Assembly: GCA_000435475.1 (NCBI GenBank)
Contig: FR896057.1
Location: forward strand, 46,757 to 68,266
Direction: 5' to 3'
Length of the DNA stretch: 21,510 nucleotides
Source of the DNA: Cryptobacterium sp. CAG:338
GTDB lineage: Bacteria; Actinomycetota; Coriobacteriia; Coriobacteriales; Eggerthellaceae
Made by a program: the position numbers and the translations under genes
Notes under the pieces: generated by a model
What the model was told of the DNA's origin: nothing
The model's input: the letters and a program-made list of their open reading frames with translations, nothing else
The model's database searches: none
Shown here: in pieces, positions 7,172 to 19,437 of the stretch
How positions within the stretch are numbered: position 1 is the first letter of the stretch
Layout of the letters: every line of letters begins with the position of its first letter

Positions 7172-8416
7172 CTATTCTTTCGAAAGTGTTTCTGATAACC
7201 AATCGGTAATTCCAACTATGGTAATACCTTCTTTCGTGATGCCGGTTCGATACGTATCAAGAGTCAATATTGTTTTGGGGAAATTGTCTGGGATTTGCAG
7301 CAATGGTGCTATTTCCCGCTTATATACCTTCTCGTCAATGAGCGATTGAGTAACTTGGTAATAGTGTTGTTCTCCAGTGGGTTTTCGCGCAACAAAATCT
7401 ATTTCGCTTCCGTCGGGAAGGGTGCCTACAAACACATCATATCCGCGCTTGATTAGTTCGTTGCAAACAACATTTTCTAGTTGAAAACTTATGTCTTCGG
7501 TTGGGAAACCTGAAGCAAAGTTTCTTAGTCCTATATCGGCAGCGTAAAACTTTCGCTTAGGGTTTAGCACCTCTTTCCCTTTTAGACCAAATTGAGTCAC
7601 TTCTTTAACCAAGAGTGCATTCTTTAGTGCGTTTAGATAGTTATCTATTGTGTTTTGGGTCGATTTTCTGCCAATACTTTGTAGGGTGTTAACAATTTTC
7701 TTGGTGGAAAATAAATTACCTGATGTTCCAAAAAGATATGCAACGAGTTTTTCTAAAAGATCAATATCAGCAATGTGGGTACGTTTTGCAACGTCGTTTA
7801 ACAACACGCTGTCAAATACTCCCTTTAAGAATGCGGTCATTGTTTCAGTAGTGCGCTGTGCTAAATCAAATTGTCCGGGCATTCCGCCAAATCGTAAATA
7901 TTCGGCGAAGGATTCGCTTGTGCTTCCAATGCCAATACCATGATGGTGTTTGAAATCTAGGTATTCGCTGAAGGATAGAGGGTTAATTTTAATTTCAATA
8001 AACCTTCCTGCAAGAAGAGTGGAAAGTTCCGTTGAAAGCATATATGCATTAGAACCCGTAAGATAAACGTCGGTGTTATTCCTGGTTTGAAGCTGACGAA
8101 CAACTCGCTCCCAACCAGGTACATCCTGGATTTCATCAAGAAAGACGTAAACCATCTTAGAGGAATCTGAAACTTTTAGTTGTGCATCAAGATAGCCTGA
8201 AAGCCATTCCGCTGTTGGTTGAAGAGGAATGCCAGGTTCGTCCATTTTAAGGGTGATGATATTGCGCTCTTCAGCTCCGTGCTGTTTTGCTTGGTCCGCA
8301 ACAATTTTTAGCAAGCTAGATTTTCCGCAACGACGTACTCCGGTGAGGACTTTAATGAATGAAGTCTCGAAATACTTGAGTATTTGGTTTTCGTAATATG
8401 GTCGTCGGATGAGCAT
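7172..8416 (-). CDS. AAA-type ATPase with DUF4143
   Basis: A 414-residue ATPase of the AAA_14/DUF4143 family. The N-terminal half has Walker A (GVRRCGKSS, Gly26 to Ser34, with Lys32), Walker B (VYVFLDEIQ, Asp94 and Glu95) and a sensor-like LTGSNA at 119-124. The C-terminal half (about 200-414) is the DUF4143 region, including a nuclease-like GSEIDFVARK segment. The ATG at 8416 has AGGGAG 6 nt upstream. Proteins of this family are common in gut bacteria in many variable copies; their cellular role is not settled. It runs convergent to the antitoxin gene and divergent from the 30-residue protein gene, with a palindrome overlapping its likely promoter. Confidence 0.9.
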   Translation of the reverse strand: MLIRRPYYENQILKYFETSFIKVLTGVRRCGKSSLLKIVADQAKQHGAEERNIITLKMDEPGIPLQPTAEWLSGYLDAQLKVSDSSKMVYVFLDEIQDVPGWERVVRQLQTRNNTDVYLTGSNAYMLSTELSTLLAGRFIEIKINPLSFSEYLDFKHHHGIGIGSTSESFAEYLRFGGMPGQFDLAQRTTETMTAFLKGVFDSVLLNDVAKRTHIADIDLLEKLVAYLFGTSGNLFSTKKIVNTLQSIGRKSTQNTIDNYLNALKNALLVKEVTQFGLKGKEVLNPKRKFYAADIGLRNFASGFPTEDISFQLENVVCNELIKRGYDVFVGTLPDGSEIDFVARKPTGEQHYYQVTQSLIDEKVYKREIAPLLQIPDNFPKTILTLDTYRTGITKEGITIVGITDWLSETLSKE

Positions 8417-8448
8417 TATTTCTCCCTAAAACGTTAACTTAATTAGAA

Positions 8449-8478
8449 ATTCTAGCAAAAATATCTAAAAACGTTCAG
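8449..8478 (-). promoter_or_regulatory. candidate promoter of the DUF4143 ATPase gene
   Basis: On the minus strand a TAGAAT -10 (8454-8449) lies 18 nt from a CTGAAC -35 (8478-8473). The -35 overlaps the palindrome at 8474-8487, an arrangement suited to repression. Confidence 0.35.
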
Positions 8479-8487
8479 TCGACTGAA
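8474..8487. promoter_or_regulatory. 14-bp perfect palindrome, candidate operator
   Basis: TTCAGTCGACTGAA is perfectly self-complementary and sits at the proposed -35 of the leftward ATPase gene. The binding protein is unknown. Confidence 0.4.
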
Positions 8488-8714
8488 AGAAATGATCATT
8501 AAATCCGAAAATTTTCAGTTCATAAAAAGTTTTTTTGGTTTATCCAAGGGCTGCTAATGGTTGCACTTCAAGTAAATCATCCCTATGCAAATCTGGGCGC
8601 TTCTTGTGTCTCCATTACTTTGAACGTTTAACTAATAGTTGGGGTGTGCTCTAGAATAAAAGAATAAGAGAACACTTCAGAAGGGGTATTCAGCATTCTG
8701 TTTATACTGATTTA

Positions 8715-8739
8715 AGTTGCTTGGATATACCAAGCAACT
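8715..8739 (+). promoter_or_regulatory. 10-bp perfect hairpin in the leader of the 30-residue gene
   Basis: AGTTGCTTGG (8715-8724) pairs with CCAAGCAACT (8730-8739) across the loop ATATA. No T-run follows on either strand, so it is not a terminator. It lies 9 nt before the ribosome binding site and could be an mRNA stability element or a protein site. Confidence 0.5.
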
Positions 8740-8762
8740 AACAATAATAGGGAGGTTAAACA

Positions 8763-8855
8763 ATGTTCGGTGGGAAAAGTCCAAAAGAATTTGTCATATT
8801 AACGCTCATCGCCATTATTGTTGTTATCTCTGTCATGGTGGCATCGGGCAGTTAA
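8763..8855 (+). CDS. 30-residue single-span membrane microprotein
   Basis: ATG at 8763 is preceded by AGGGAGG (8749-8755) at 7-nt spacing, one of the best ribosome binding sites in the window. The product starts MFGGKSPKEF, continues as one hydrophobic helix (about residues 11-27) and ends ASGS. The basic N-terminus suggests an N-in orientation. It lies too far from the next gene (137 nt) to be its leader peptide by simple coupling. The family is not recognised. The combination of a strong ribosome binding site, a clean membrane helix and a leader hairpin supports a real gene. Confidence 0.6.
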   Translation: MFGGKSPKEFVILTLIAIIVVISVMVASGS

Positions 8856-8878
8856 GTTGGGTAGCTAAACCGCTGGGA

Positions 8879-8939
8879 GAGGAATCGGGCATCTGGGTAC
8901 TACGGTAGCATTGGAGGAATCGGGCATCTGGGTATTACG
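8879..8939 (+). repeat. 26-nt direct repeat pair plus related fragments
   Basis: Positions 8879-8904 and 8914-8939 match at 25 of 26 bases, 35 nt apart. A further fragment related to the TACGGTAG part recurs at about 8947-8964, and CTACCGTA, its reverse complement, at 8979-8986. The block fills the gap before the TSUP exporter gene. Confidence 0.75.
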
Positions 8940-8991
8940 ATCTAGGCACTACGGTAGTATTTGGCTGCTGAGGTGTGCTACCGTATAGCTA

Positions 8992-9771
8992 ATGGATCCA
9001 ACGGTTAGCATAGTTACCTTCTTAATTGCGTTGCCTGCCTGCTTTTTAGGTGGGCTTCTTAATGCTATCAGTGGCGGTGGGGGATTCATTACGGTTCCCG
9101 CACTTCTTTTAGCGGGATTACCTGCGCATTATGCGCTCAGCACCGATAAAATTCAGTCATTTTTCGGAATGGCTACAGCAAGTTTTCGTTTCATAAAAAA
9201 CGGCCTCATTTATTGGAAAGTTATTCTGCCTGCAATTCCTGCAGCGCTTGTAGGATCGGCTTGTGGTACCAGCTTGGTAGTTTTGGTGGATGCCGAACTG
9301 CTTTCTTGGCTCATCATGATCATTCTGCCTATTGTTGCCTACATCACGTTAAGTAAACACTTCAAGCGGGTTGCAGTGGAAAATGATGATCCTATTACCG
9401 TGAAACAACGCGTGCTGTGTGTGGTAGCGGCATTTGTTATTGGTGCCTACGACGGTTTTTATGGACCTGGAAGTGGCACTTTCTTAACCATTGCCTTTAC
9501 GTTTGCGGCAAGCATGGGAATTATTCGTGCAAATGCTCATTCTAAGTTGCTCAACCTTACTACCAATATTGGTGCGATCATTGTATTTGCACTCAATGGG
9601 AAGGTGCTGCTTTTTTTGGCTATAGCCTGCGGTATTGCGAACATGATTGGTTCGTGGATTGGCGCAGGTCTTGTTATGAAAAAGGGCATCAACATTGCGA
9701 AGCCCTGCATTTTAATTGCGCTTGGTTTGTTGGCGGTTAAGCTCATCGGGGAACAGCTGGGGCTGTTTTAA
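8992..9771 (+). CDS. TSUP family (TauE/SafE) anion exporter
   Basis: A 259-residue membrane protein of the sulfite exporter TauE/SafE family, which moves sulfite, sulfonates or related small anions across the cytoplasmic membrane. The internal duplication is visible: the glycine motif at residues 20-36 (GGLLNAISGGGGFITVP) and its counterpart at 151-163 (GAYDGFYGPGSGT). Both are followed by hydrophobic segments, giving about 7-8 spans in total. Length is normal. The ATG at 8992 has no close ribosome binding site; the nearest GAGGTG is 16 nt upstream, so initiation may be weak. The substrate cannot be read from sequence. rpoB follows after its own promoter, so functional linkage is unlikely. 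Confidence 0.88.
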   Translation: MDPTVSIVTFLIALPACFLGGLLNAISGGGGFITVPALLLAGLPAHYALSTDKIQSFFGMATASFRFIKNGLIYWKVILPAIPAALVGSACGTSLVVLVDAELLSWLIMIILPIVAYITLSKHFKRVAVENDDPITVKQRVLCVVAAFVIGAYDGFYGPGSGTFLTIAFTFAASMGIIRANAHSKLLNLTTNIGAIIVFALNGKVLLFLAIACGIANMIGSWIGAGLVMKKGINIAKPCILIALGLLAVKLIGEQLGLF

Positions 9772-9818
9772 AATTTCCCAAAAATCCACAATCAAAACAC
9801 AATTAGGAAAAATTTTTC

Positions 9819-9847
9819 TTGACTCGCGTATACGCGCGCAGTATCTT
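9819..9847 (+). promoter_or_regulatory. rpoBC promoter
   Basis: TTGACT (9819-9824) and TATCTT (9842-9847) are separated by exactly 17 nt. The region just upstream (9772-9818) is rich in A and T runs and could serve as an UP element. The spacer begins with the perfect 12-bp palindrome CGCGTATACGCG (9825-9836). Just downstream, TTGTGT/ACACAA (9854-9869) can form a short hairpin near the expected start of the transcript. Confidence 0.6.
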
Positions 9848-9902
9848 TATAACTTGTGTCTTTACACAAATTAGCCGGTTGCAACGAAGGAGGAAATGAC
9901 TC

Positions 9903-12900
9903 GTGGTTCAGTCTAAAAACCCCGATTCCACCAGCCGTTATAGGACCCGCCGGAGCTTCGCAAAGATTCCTGACGTAATGGACGTCCCTAATCTTATTGC
10001 AATCCAAACGGAAAGCTTCAAAAAGTTCGTGGACGAAGGTCTTACCAATGCCTTCAACGACATTAGTCCTATCGAATCAAGCACTAAGGATATGTGCGTT
10101 GAATTCGGTAAGCACGAATTCGGCGAGCCTAAGTATAGCGTAGACGAGTGCAAGGAACGTGATGTTTCCTATCAGGCACCGTTGTTTGCTGAAATTCGCT
10201 TTATCAATCGTGAGACGGGTGAGATCAAAGAGCAAGACGTCTTTATGGGCGACTTCCCTCTGATGACGCCACGCGGTACCTTCATTATTAATGGTACTGA
10301 GCGTGTTGTAGTATCTCAGCTTGTTCGTTCCCCAGGTGTGTACTTCTCGTCGGAACGCGACAAGACGTCTGACAAAACCATTTACAACGCAAAGGTAATT
10401 CCTTCGCGTGGTGCATGGCTTGAATTCGAAACCGACAAGCGCGACGTACTTTCCGTACGTATCGACCGTAAGCGTAAGCAGCCTGCTACGCTGCTTTTGC
10501 GCGCACTGGGCATTGCAGAAACCCGCGAAGAAATCATCGAACTTCTGGGCGATTCTGAAATGGTCATCCGCACGCTTGATCGCGACCCTGCTACCACCAA
10601 GGAAGAATCCTTAATCGAGCTCTACCGTCGCTTCCGTCCCGGTGAGCCTCCTACGATCGATTCTGCTCGTACGCTGCTTGATGGCTTGTTTTTCAACCCA
10701 CAGCGCTACGACTTGGCAAAGGTCGGTCGCTATAAGATCAACAAGAAGCTTGGCTTTGATCCTGAAAACGACAATTCCACTCTCACCCAGGAAGACATCA
10801 TCGAAACCATGCGCTATATCGTAGCGTTGCATGATGGCGAAGAGGGTTACCAGACCGACGACATTGACCACTTTGGCAATCGTCGTATCCGCACGGTAGG
10901 AGAGTTGATCCAAAACCAGTTCCGTATTGGTCTGTCTCGTATGGAGCGCGTGGTACGCGAACGTATGAGTATGCAGGAGCCAGACGACATCACTCCTCAG
11001 AGCTTGGTTAACATTCGTCCTATCGTTGCTGCTATTAAAGAATTCTTCGGTTCTTCGCAGCTTTCTCAGTTCATGGACCAGTCCAACATCGCAGCTGGGG
11101 TAACGCATAAGCGCCGTCTGTCTGCTTTGGGTCCTGGTGGTTTGTCTCGTGAACGTGCAGGCTTCGAAGTTCGCGACGTTCATACTTCTCACTATGGTCG
11201 TATGTGCCCCATTGAGACCCCTGAAGGTCCTAACATTGGTCTTATTGGTTCGCTTGCAACCTATGCTCGCGTTAATCCATACGGCTTCATTGAGACCCCA
11301 TACCGCCGTGTAATCGACGGTAAGGTTACCGACGATGTTGACTACCTCACCGCAGACGAGGAAGAAAAGTACACCATCGCTCAGGCTAACGAAACCTTCA
11401 ATCCTGAAACGCGCGAATTTGGCCACTTCGAAAATGGCGAATTCGTTAAGGCAAGCCGCGTTCTGTGTCGTACGAAGGACTCTCAGGGTAACTTCGGTGA
11501 AGCAGCGGACATGCCTGTTGAAACCGTAAACTACATGGACGTTTCGCCTCGTCAGATGACCTCTGTTGCAACGTCTTTGATTCCGTTCCTCGAGCACGAC
11601 GACGCAAACCGCGCACTCATGGGCTCTAACATGCAGCGCCAGGCAGTGCCTCTGCTTCGTCCTAATGCGCCACTTGTTGGTACTGGCATCGAGCATCGCA
11701 TCGCTGTTGACTCTGGCGAAGTTTTGGTTGCTCAAAACGCTGGTGTGGTTGACTACGTTGACGGTCAGACCATCATCATCGAACGCGAAGACGGTGAATA
11801 CGACGAATACCTTATTCCTAAGTTCCAGCGCTCCAACCAGTCTGGCTGCATGAACCACAAGCCGCTGGTTCGTAAGGGTGACAAGGTATTCCAGGGCGAC
11901 GTTTTGGCTGACGGTCCTTCTTGCGACAAGGCTGAACTTTCCCTCGGTCAGAACCTCATGGTTGCTTACATGCCATGGGAAGGCTACAACTACGAGGACG
12001 CTATCATCGTTTCCGAACGTGTAGTTGCAGAAGACCTGCTGACCTCTATTCATATTGCTGAATACGAAATTGACGCACGCGACACCAAGCTTGGTCCTGA
12101 GGAAATCACGCGTGAAATCCCCAATATCTCTGAGGATATGATTTCTGACTTGGATTCCGATGGCATTATTCGCGTGGGCGCTGAAGTATTCCCTGGCGAT
12201 GTTCTGGTAGGCAAGGTTACCCCTAAGGGCGAAACCGAACTTACCGCAGAAGAGCGTTTGCTCCGTGCAATCTTCGGTGAAAAGGCACGCGAAGTTCGCG
12301 ATACCTCTTTGAAGGTTCCTCATGGTGCAGGTGGCCGCGTAATTAACGTGGTTCGTTCTTCCCGTGCAAACGGTGACGAACTGGCACCAGGTGTTAACGA
12401 ACTGGTTCGTGTATTCGTTGCTCAAAAGCGTAAGATTCAGCAGGGCGACAAGCTTTCTGGTCGTCATGGTAACAAGGGTGTTATTTCCCGCGTTTTGCCT
12501 GTTGAGGATATGCCTTACTTGGCAGACGGTACGCCAATCGATGTTATTTTGAACCCACTGGGTGTACCTTCTCGTATGAATGTTGGTCAGTTGCTTGAAA
12601 ACCACCTTGGTTGGGCAGCTCTTTGGGGCTGGTCAGATGAGGAAGACTCTGACGAAATCGTAGAGGGTCCAATTCACGTAGCAACGCCAGTATTCGACGG
12701 CGCTACCGAGGAAGAAATTTCCGACGTAATTCTTAAAGCTAACCGCAACCTGGTGAACATCAACAAGAAGAAGTATGGCGAACATTTCCGTATGGATATG
12801 ATTCCTCAGCTTTCTCGCACGGGTAAGACCTGGCTCTATGATGGCCGCACGGGCGAACGTTTCCGTGAGCCAATTACCTGTGGTCAGACTTACATTTTGA

Positions 12901-13427
12901 AACTGGGTCACTTGGTTGACGACAAGATTCATGCACGTTCGACTGGTCCTTACAGTCTTATCACCCAGCAGCCTCTGGGCGGCAAGGCTCAGTTCGGTGG
13001 CCAGCGCTTCGGCGAAATGGAAGTTTGGGCACTGTATTCCTACGGTGCATCTAACGTACTTCAGGAAATCCTGACCATTAAGTCCGACGACACTTCCGGA
13101 CGTGTTAAGTCCTACGAAGCAATTGTTAAGGGCGAGTCCATCCCTGCACCTGAGGTTCCTGAATCCTTCAAGGTTCTTATCAAGGAAATGCGCTCTTTGT
13201 GCTTGAACGTTGAATTGGAAGGTCATCAGCACCAGACCATCGACGTTACTCACGAGCCTGAAGAGGAAGCACCTGAAATGTTGGGTACCGCACGCACAAG
13301 CGAAGATAAGCCTATGAGCGAAGATGATTTGCTGGGCTCTATCACCGCTGAATTGGGCGATTTGATGGGCGGCACCTCAGAAAAGAATTCAGTAAATGAC
13401 CTTATCGGTGAGGGAGAGGAGATGTAA
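9903..13427 (+). CDS. rpoB: RNA polymerase beta subunit
   Basis: Full-length beta subunit (1174 residues) of the DNA-dependent RNA polymerase; with beta' it forms the catalytic cleft. Start is GTG at 9903, supported by AAGGAGGA (9887-9894) 8 nt upstream. An ATG at 9896 opens only a six-codon frame and sits too close to the ribosome binding site. Diagnostic stretches are the rifampicin region (residues about 384-407), GLIGSLATYA, the invariant KLSGRHGNKG at 850-859, and the C-terminal GGKAQFGGQRFGEMEVWAL and IVKGE blocks. A 50-60-residue acidic tail follows the conserved end. The rifampicin pocket reads MDQSNIAAGVTHKRRLS (391-407), unlike the usual MDQxNPL. Its stop abuts the rpoC start. Confidence 0.98.
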   Translation: MVQSKNPDSTSRYRTRRSFAKIPDVMDVPNLIAIQTESFKKFVDEGLTNAFNDISPIESSTKDMCVEFGKHEFGEPKYSVDECKERDVSYQAPLFAEIRFINRETGEIKEQDVFMGDFPLMTPRGTFIINGTERVVVSQLVRSPGVYFSSERDKTSDKTIYNAKVIPSRGAWLEFETDKRDVLSVRIDRKRKQPATLLLRALGIAETREEIIELLGDSEMVIRTLDRDPATTKEESLIELYRRFRPGEPPTIDSARTLLDGLFFNPQRYDLAKVGRYKINKKLGFDPENDNSTLTQEDIIETMRYIVALHDGEEGYQTDDIDHFGNRRIRTVGELIQNQFRIGLSRMERVVRERMSMQEPDDITPQSLVNIRPIVAAIKEFFGSSQLSQFMDQSNIAAGVTHKRRLSALGPGGLSRERAGFEVRDVHTSHYGRMCPIETPEGPNIGLIGSLATYARVNPYGFIETPYRRVIDGKVTDDVDYLTADEEEKYTIAQANETFNPETREFGHFENGEFVKASRVLCRTKDSQGNFGEAADMPVETVNYMDVSPRQMTSVATSLIPFLEHDDANRALMGSNMQRQAVPLLRPNAPLVGTGIEHRIAVDSGEVLVAQNAGVVDYVDGQTIIIEREDGEYDEYLIPKFQRSNQSGCMNHKPLVRKGDKVFQGDVLADGPSCDKAELSLGQNLMVAYMPWEGYNYEDAIIVSERVVAEDLLTSIHIAEYEIDARDTKLGPEEITREIPNISEDMISDLDSDGIIRVGAEVFPGDVLVGKVTPKGETELTAEERLLRAIFGEKAREVRDTSLKVPHGAGGRVINVVRSSRANGDELAPGVNELVRVFVAQKRKIQQGDKLSGRHGNKGVISRVLPVEDMPYLADGTPIDVILNPLGVPSRMNVGQLLENHLGWAALWGWSDEEDSDEIVEGPIHVATPVFDGATEEEISDVILKANRNLVNINKKKYGEHFRMDMIPQLSRTGKTWLYDGRTGERFREPITCGQTYILKLGHLVDDKIHARSTGPYSLITQQPLGGKAQFGGQRFGEMEVWALYSYGASNVLQEILTIKSDDTSGRVKSYEAIVKGESIPAPEVPESFKVLIKEMRSLCLNVELEGHQHQTIDVTHEPEEEAPEMLGTARTSEDKPMSEDDLLGSITAELGDLMGGTSEKNSVNDLIGEGEEM

Positions 13428-17828
<4,401 letters not shown>

Positions 17829-17865
17829 TTGCAAATTCCTGCTTAAGCGCAAAACATATCAAACT

Positions 17866-17899
17866 AAAGTGCCCTTCTTTATCGGAAGGGCACTTTTTT
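17866..17899 (+). terminator. rpoBC intrinsic terminator
   Basis: AAAGTGCCCTTC (17866-17877) pairs perfectly with GAAGGGCACTTT (17885-17896) across a 7-nt loop, followed by more T residues. It lies 38 nt after the rpoC stop. The flanking A-run makes it usable in both directions. Confidence 0.92.
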
Positions 17900-17907
17900 A
17901 TAGGGGG

Positions 17908-17946
17908 GCGCAGAGAGCACGAAAAATGCGCAGAGAGCACGAAAAA
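17908..17946 (+). repeat. 20-nt tandem repeat, two copies
   Basis: GCGCAGAGAGCACGAAAAA occurs at 17908-17926 and again at 17928-17946, a perfect duplication with period 20. It lies between the rpoC terminator and the amidohydrolase gene. Confidence 0.9.
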
Positions 17947-18000
17947 CAAAGTATAGAATACAGATAGTAAATGACAGAGTGTGGCAAAGGGGAGTAGAGC

Positions 18001-19437
18001 ATGCCATCAACTTTATTTAAGGACATAAATCTTATCGACGCGAATGGGGTGCATACGCCTCACGCGTACGTGGGTGTGCGTGATGGAGTTATCGACTATG
18101 TTGGAAAGCTGGATCCCCTTGCAAGCCAAGATGGTCCATCGGACGATCCATTGGATGGTCTAACAAACGGTCTGTCGGACGGGCTAACGAATGATCTTTC
18201 CGACGGTCTATCGAACGGTCCGTCGGACGGGCTATCGGATTCTTTAGCTTCTGCGCGCTCTTACGAGGAAACCTATGATGGCAGAGGCAAAATCCTCATG
18301 CCGGGTCTTTATAATGCGCACTCTCATGTACCAATGACTTTACTTCGTGGTTTGGGTGAAAACCTTCCTTTGGATCAATGGCTCAATGATGCAATTTTTC
18401 CCTTTGAGGCATTGATGACCGACAAAGATTCGTATTATGCGACGTTAGCAGGCTTTGCGGAGATGATTCGATTCGGAGTGGTTTCCTGTACCGACATGTA
18501 CTACCATTCGGAAGCTCGCGCGAAGGCGATTATTGAATCAGGTATCAAATGCAACTTAGGCCATAGTGTTCTCGATTTTGACCCAGACATTTCGTACGAT
18601 CAAATCCCTGAAGCTGCAAAAAATGAGGAGCTCTTTAAGGAATATCACGGCGCAGGAGAGGGAAGACTTCTCATTGATTTTAACTTGCATGCAGAATATA
18701 CCTCTACAGAGAAGGTCGTAGAAGGACTCGCTCAAGCGGCAGAACAAGCGGGAGTTCGTATGCAGGTTCATGTTGCGGAAACGGCTTCTGAGGTGGAGGG
18801 TTGCAAGGAACGTCATGCTGGGAAAACGCCCGTGGAGTATTTGGCTGATTGTGGACTGTTTGACGTTCCCGCTACTGCAGCTCATTGCGTTTGGTTGACC
18901 GAAAATGATCGACGAATTCTAGCAGAAAAGAAGGTATTTGTTGCAACGTGTCCTGCGTCAAACGCCAAACTGGGAAGTGGAATTGCTCAGGTAAAGGCAA
19001 TGCTGGAAGCAGGCATAACGGTGGCGCTTGGCACTGATGGTGTCGCAAGTAATAATGCACATAACATGTTTAGGGATATGTATTTGCTCGCCCTTATGGA
19101 GCGGGCGCATAACCATACGCCATTAGGTCTAACCTCTTCGGAAATCATACAGATTGCAACCCGCAACGGTGCACTATCTCAAGGTCGTGAAGATTGTGGC
19201 GATGTGAAAGTTGGCAATCGGGCGGATTTGGTGGTGCTTGCATCAGATACTCCTTGGATGGTTCCTTGCGACGATTTAACAGGTGCTCTGGTTTACTCAG
19301 CGCAGGGTAGTGACGTGGTTCTCACTATGGTTGATGGCAAAGTGCTCTATAAAGATGGCATGTATACCACAATTGATATTGAGCGTGCCTTAGCAGAGGT
19401 AACTGCTTCACGTAACCGCATTATGGCGCAACTCTAA
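18001..19437 (+). CDS. mtaD: amidohydrolase, MTA/SAH deaminase-like, with a repeat insert
   Basis: A 478-residue metal-dependent deaminase of the amidohydrolase superfamily, cytoplasmic. The 5-methylthioadenosine/S-adenosylhomocysteine deaminase group is the best fit; guanine-type or chlorohydrolase relatives are alternatives. Metal and catalytic residues are His107 and His109 (NAHSH), His257 and Glu260 (HVAET), His295 (AHCVW) and Asp346 (GTDGV). AAAGGGGAG (17986-17994) lies 6 nt before the ATG. Residues 47-82, in the N-terminal beta-sandwich, are a run of tetrapeptides of the type Ser/Thr-Asp/Asn-Gly-Leu, which explains why the protein is longer than the usual 420-440 residues. The barrel itself looks intact, so the enzyme is probably active. 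It would recycle methylthioadenosine or adenosylhomocysteine; no other purine or methionine gene is adjacent. Confidence 0.82.
   Translation: MPSTLFKDINLIDANGVHTPHAYVGVRDGVIDYVGKLDPLASQDGPSDDPLDGLTNGLSDGLTNDLSDGLSNGPSDGLSDSLASARSYEETYDGRGKILMPGLYNAHSHVPMTLLRGLGENLPLDQWLNDAIFPFEALMTDKDSYYATLAGFAEMIRFGVVSCTDMYYHSEARAKAIIESGIKCNLGHSVLDFDPDISYDQIPEAAKNEELFKEYHGAGEGRLLIDFNLHAEYTSTEKVVEGLAQAAEQAGVRMQVHVAETASEVEGCKERHAGKTPVEYLADCGLFDVPATAAHCVWLTENDRRILAEKKVFVATCPASNAKLGSGIAQVKAMLEAGITVALGTDGVASNNAHNMFRDMYLLALMERAHNHTPLGLTSSEIIQIATRNGALSQGREDCGDVKVGNRADLVVLASDTPWMVPCDDLTGALVYSAQGSDVVLTMVDGKVLYKDGMYTTIDIERALAEVTASRNRIMAQL
18139..18246 (+). repeat. 12-nt in-frame minisatellite in the amidohydrolase gene
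   Basis: Nine units of 12 nt (consensus TCG GAC GGT CTA with variants) encode the tetrapeptide Ser/Thr-Asp/Asn-Gly/Asp-Leu/Pro. A weaker unit precedes it (GAT GGT CCA at 18130). Length changes by whole units would keep the frame. Confidence 0.9.

Larger units (their letters stand above)
8417..8762. other. divergent intergenic region, 346 nt
   Basis: Lies between the ATPase gene (leftward) and the 30-residue protein gene (rightward). It holds a candidate leftward promoter at 8449-8478, a 14-bp palindrome at 8474-8487 and a hairpin at 8715-8739. No convincing coding frame was found in the middle part. Confidence 0.6.

Noticed and set aside
5199..7186. A 15-nt match (CGAAAGAATAGATAA on the minus strand) between the remnant near 5210 and the end of the DUF4143 gene near 7180
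   Set aside because: An A+T-rich 15-mer match is near chance level in a window this size, and similarity does not extend.
8717..8908. A 63-codon frame overlapping the 30-residue gene in another frame
   Set aside because: It starts inside the leader hairpin without a ribosome binding site; the 30-codon frame has a strong one and a membrane helix.
9896..9916. Six-codon frame ATG ACT CGT GGT TCA GTC TAA overlapping the rpoB start
   Set aside because: Only 1 nt separates it from the ribosome binding site, so initiation there is unlikely; the GTG at 9903 has proper spacing.
10611..12605. A 664-codon open frame on the strand opposite rpoB
   Set aside because: It mirrors rpoB codon bias (few codons whose complement gives a stop), has no recognisable domain or ribosome binding site, and similar long frames occur opposite rpoC.
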